A stretch of DNA of 9,702 nt, taken from contig JAQUBU010000073.1 of NCBI GenBank assembly GCA_028686565.1, positions 1 through 9,702 of the forward strand. Reading direction: 5' to 3'. This DNA is from Syntrophomonadaceae bacterium. GTDB taxonomy: Bacteria > Bacillota > Syntrophomonadia > Syntrophomonadales > Syntrophomonadaceae. Each line of letters opens with the position of its first letter. The stretch's first letter is position 1. The position numbers and the translations under genes were made by a program. The notes beneath the pieces were generated by a model. It worked only from the letters and a program-made list of their open reading frames with translations. It searched no databases and was not told the DNA's origin. This document shows positions 7,514 through 9,702 of the stretch, piece after piece.

Positions 7514-8794
7514 ATGTTAGATATCAAACGGATTAGGGAAGACTTTGATCGTATCAAAAAGGCGATAGAATCCAGAGGACAGGGCGATTTTGGGATCGAC
7601 ACCCTGATTCCCTTGGATGAAAAGAGAAGAAGTTTGCTCGCAGAGGTCGAGGTCAAAAAAAATAAGCAGAACTCTGACTCAAAGGAAATCCCAAAACTGA
7701 AAAAAGAGGGGAAGGACACGACCGCGCTTATGGCGGAAATGAAGACCCTTTCTGAAGATATCAAAGTACTCGACGCAAAGGTGAGCGAGGTCGAAGAACA
7801 GCTACGCAACCTGCTGCTGAACATTCCAAACACTCCAAATGAGCAAGTCCCAATCGGGAAAAGTGATGAGGATAATCTCGAACTCAGAAGATGGGGAGAG
7901 CCCAGAGTGTTTGATTTCGAGCAAAAAGCGCATTGGGATGTCGGTTCGGATCTTGATATTTTGGATTTTGAGCGGGCAACGAAAATTGCGGGCACTCGTT
8001 TCACCGTATACAAAGGGCTCGGCGCAAGGCTCGAACGCTCCATTATGAATTTCATGTTGAATCTGCACACCGAAAAACACGGATATACCGAGATTCTCCC
8101 CCCGTTTATGGTCAATCGCGATGCCATGACAGGAACCGGACAGCTTCCGAAATTTGAAGATGATATGTTTTATTTGCCGGCGAAGGATTTTTTCCTAATC
8201 CCTACCGCAGAAGTGCCGGTTACGAATCTTCGCATGAATGAAATCTTGGATCCCACGGAATTGCCGCTTTACTATACTGCGTATACTCCTTGCTTCCGCA
8301 AAGAAGCGGGATCCGCGGGACGTGACACCAGAGGCTTGATTCGTCAGCATCAGTTCAACAAGGTTGAACTTGTCAAATTTACAAAACCGGAAGATTCCTA
8401 TGCAGAGTTGGAAAGCTTGACGGCAGCGGCAGAGGAAGTGCTCAAACTTCTTGAAATTCCTTATCGTGTCGTTCGACTTTGCAGTGGCGATCTCGGATTC
8501 AGCTCTGCCATGACCTATGATATCGAAGTTTGGATGCCCAGTTATAACCGATACGTTGAGATTTCTTCTTGCAGCAACTTCGAGAGCTATCAGGCCCGAA
8601 GAGCCAATATTCGTTTCCGCAGAGAAAACGGCGGAAAAACAGAGTTTGTTCACACATTGAACGGTTCTGCTCTCGCCATCGGCAGAACGACAGCGGCGAT
8701 TCTTGAGAATTACCAACAGGAAGACGGATCGGTCCTGATTCCGAAGGCACTTCAAGGATATATGGGAACAGATAAAATACCGGCGCTGAAATAA
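7514..8794 (+). CDS. serS: Seryl-tRNA synthetase
   Basis: A 426-residue class II aminoacyl-tRNA synthetase that charges tRNA-Ser (and tRNA-Sec where present) with serine in the cytoplasm; the length is normal for bacterial SerRS. The N-terminus MLDIKRIRE leads into a charged antiparallel coiled coil (about residues 28-98), the tRNA-binding arm. The catalytic domain has a motif 1 region around YTEILPPFMV, the serine-binding TAE signature at T231-E233, motif 2 beginning CFRKEAG (260-266) and continuing with RDTRGLIRQHQF, and motif 3 NGSALAIGR (383-391). All are intact. The start is placed at 7514, not 7505, because of ribosome-site spacing and family alignment. It lies 19 bases after the glutamine synthetase stop with no terminator or T-box in between, so it probably depends on the upstream promoter. 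Identification is essentially certain. Confidence 0.99.
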   Translation: MLDIKRIREDFDRIKKAIESRGQGDFGIDTLIPLDEKRRSLLAEVEVKKNKQNSDSKEIPKLKKEGKDTTALMAEMKTLSEDIKVLDAKVSEVEEQLRNLLLNIPNTPNEQVPIGKSDEDNLELRRWGEPRVFDFEQKAHWDVGSDLDILDFERATKIAGTRFTVYKGLGARLERSIMNFMLNLHTEKHGYTEILPPFMVNRDAMTGTGQLPKFEDDMFYLPAKDFFLIPTAEVPVTNLRMNEILDPTELPLYYTAYTPCFRKEAGSAGRDTRGLIRQHQFNKVELVKFTKPEDSYAELESLTAAAEEVLKLLEIPYRVVRLCSGDLGFSSAMTYDIEVWMPSYNRYVEISSCSNFESYQARRANIRFRRENGGKTEFVHTLNGSALAIGRTTAAILENYQQEDGSVLIPKALQGYMGTDKIPALK

Positions 8795-8819
8795 AGACGA
8801 GGTAGAGGAGCGACAAAAA

Positions 8820-9026
8820 ATGCCTATGAAGATCAATGTCGGGGATGTTTTGGAATTAAAAAAACCGCATCCCTGCGGAGGAAAGACCTTCGAAGTGATG
8901 CGCACAGGGATGGATTTTCGCTTGAAATGTCAGACCTGCGGAACGCAGATTTGGCTCGACCGGCCGAGCGTGGAAAAACGGATTCGAAAAATCCTCAGCG
9001 CAGAAGATAATAAGATTGAAAACTAA
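8820..9026 (+). CDS. DUF951 family small protein
   Basis: A 68-residue protein whose sequence matches DUF951 closely: VGDVLELKKPHPCGG (7-21), then a central MDFRLKCQTCG (31-41) and a basic C-terminal helix with EKRIRKIL. H17, C19, C37 and C40 could form a small metal (zinc) site; that is inferred from their arrangement. Function is not established. B. subtilis has a homologue, which I recall as YyzM near ychF and spo0J, but have not verified. GAGGAG at 8805-8810 lies 9 bases before the ATG. The gene starts 25 bases after serS and ends 27 bases before the next gene, so it belongs to the same transcript. Small basic proteins of this type often bind nucleic acid or ribosomes; this is only a guess here. 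Confidence 0.9.
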   Translation: MPMKINVGDVLELKKPHPCGGKTFEVMRTGMDFRLKCQTCGTQIWLDRPSVEKRIRKILSAEDNKIEN

Positions 9027-9053
9027 GATAAGAACGATACCTTGGAGGAAATA

Positions 9054-9702
9054 ATGGAACAAGATACGATACCACAGGTTGTAAAAGACGATCTGTTTTC
9101 ACAAGATCATATGCAGGAACTGAAACGAAGAGGCGATTCCCAAAAATACTTTGAAGGCGCAGGAGATTTTCGTTCCGGTGAGGGCTTTGGTTACCTTGTC
9201 GGCGGCGGACTTTCTATCGTTATGGGCGCGTTTATTTTCCCCATCATCATGAGCGGACACAGCGATTCGGGAATCGAGAAGTATCTTTTCCCCCTATTGA
9301 CCTTGGCGGGGATTTTTTTGGCAGTCAAAGGTATTTTCTTGATGCGAAAAGAAGACAAAACACCAAGGATTCCCATTAGTGATGAGCGCTTTGACGAAAT
9401 TATGGCCTATGACAGTGAAAAAGCGAAGAAGCTGGCAGAACAAGCACTGGTGGATGCATATGGAATCTCTCCTGACAGTGAATTCATTCATTTGATTGGG
9501 CCCAATTACTATACTGCAAACCGTCACATTCCCTTGCTTTGGAAAGTCGACCAAACAGGAAAGATACGGTATTCCAATTTTGCGTTGGTGACACTCGTAT
9601 TTGATCAAGAGGCAGCCTATTCTCATACTTGCATTTTGAATCACCGAGACGGTATCGTTTCAAAGTCACACCCCTATCGCTATGAACTTGACGAAATCAA
9701 AG
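9054..9702 (+). CDS. Unrecognised two-helix membrane protein (3' end missing)
   Basis: An open frame starts at ATG 9054, with GGAGG (9044-9048) 5 bases upstream, and continues without a stop to the right edge (216 codons seen). Residues 1-44 are polar and charged. Two hydrophobic segments follow: about 46-66 (YLVGGGLSIVMGAFIFPIIM) and about 77-96 (YLFPLLTLAGIFLAVKGIFL), joined by a short polar turn, so both ends probably face the cytoplasm. After a basic stop-transfer (MRKEDK) comes a soluble region with a helix (DSEKAKKLAEQAL) and then alternating strand-like segments (LLWKVDQTGKIRYS, ALVTLVFDQEAAY). I do not recognise the family. The last part resembles bacterial proteins with a PH-like beta barrel behind membrane helices, but that is impression only. 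It is the last visible gene of the glutamine synthetase operon. Confidence 0.7.
   Translation, partial: MEQDTIPQVVKDDLFSQDHMQELKRRGDSQKYFEGAGDFRSGEGFGYLVGGGLSIVMGAFIFPIIMSGHSDSGIEKYLFPLLTLAGIFLAVKGIFLMRKEDKTPRIPISDERFDEIMAYDSEKAKKLAEQALVDAYGISPDSEFIHLIGPNYYTANRHIPLLWKVDQTGKIRYSNFALVTLVFDQEAAYSHTCILNHRDGIVSKSHPYRYELDEIK

Noticed and set aside
7486..8127. Antisense open frame (213 codons) over the serS start, very Ser/Phe-rich
   Set aside because: The Ser/Phe composition is what the reverse complement of Lys/Glu-rich coiled-coil codons gives; serS on the other strand is certain.
8195..8905. Long antisense open frame (236 codons) over serS and the DUF951 gene
   Set aside because: It lies opposite two secure genes, has no family features, and has no ribosome binding site I can support; it arises from codon bias on the coding strand.

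Overview
The window reads as a gene-dense piece of a moderate-GC Bacillota (Firmicutes) chromosome, most likely from an anaerobic Clostridia-like lineage. The grounds are strong AGGAGG-type ribosome binding sites, use of GTG and TTG starts, a consensus sigma-A promoter, a UPF0182 membrane protein, a DUF951 protein next to seryl-tRNA synthetase, and a long (635-residue) glutamine synthetase of a type I associate with Clostridia. All seven genes lie on the + strand. I see no transposase, integrase, phage gene, CRISPR array, tRNA or rRNA, and nothing that looks recently acquired.

Left cluster (1-5428): the end of a gene for a probable surface-exposed protein with an acidic spacer and a C-terminal domain resembling the NTF2-like domain of TcaA; a divergent ATP-type phosphoenolpyruvate carboxykinase (GTG start, almost all catalytic residues present in a strongly drifted scaffold); and a 980-residue UPF0182 polytopic membrane protein (TTG start, 13 bases after the carboxykinase). 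The close spacing of the last two suggests one transcript. A rho-independent terminator at 5459-5491 closes this cluster.

Right cluster (5512-9702): a sigma-A promoter (-35 GTGACA, -10 TATAAT) is followed by glutamine synthetase, seryl-tRNA synthetase (serS), a small DUF951 cysteine-motif protein, and the beginning of an unrecognised two-helix membrane protein that runs off the right edge. Gaps are 19-27 bases with no terminator between, so these four genes probably form an operon combining nitrogen assimilation, serine tRNA charging and two proteins of unknown role.

Most of the window is core metabolism and housekeeping. The points most worth a second look are the divergent carboxykinase, the insertion and roughly 190-residue C-terminal extension of the glutamine synthetase, the placement of serS in a glutamine synthetase operon without a T-box, and the two poorly understood membrane proteins. 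I found no convincing evidence of a wholly new biological system.
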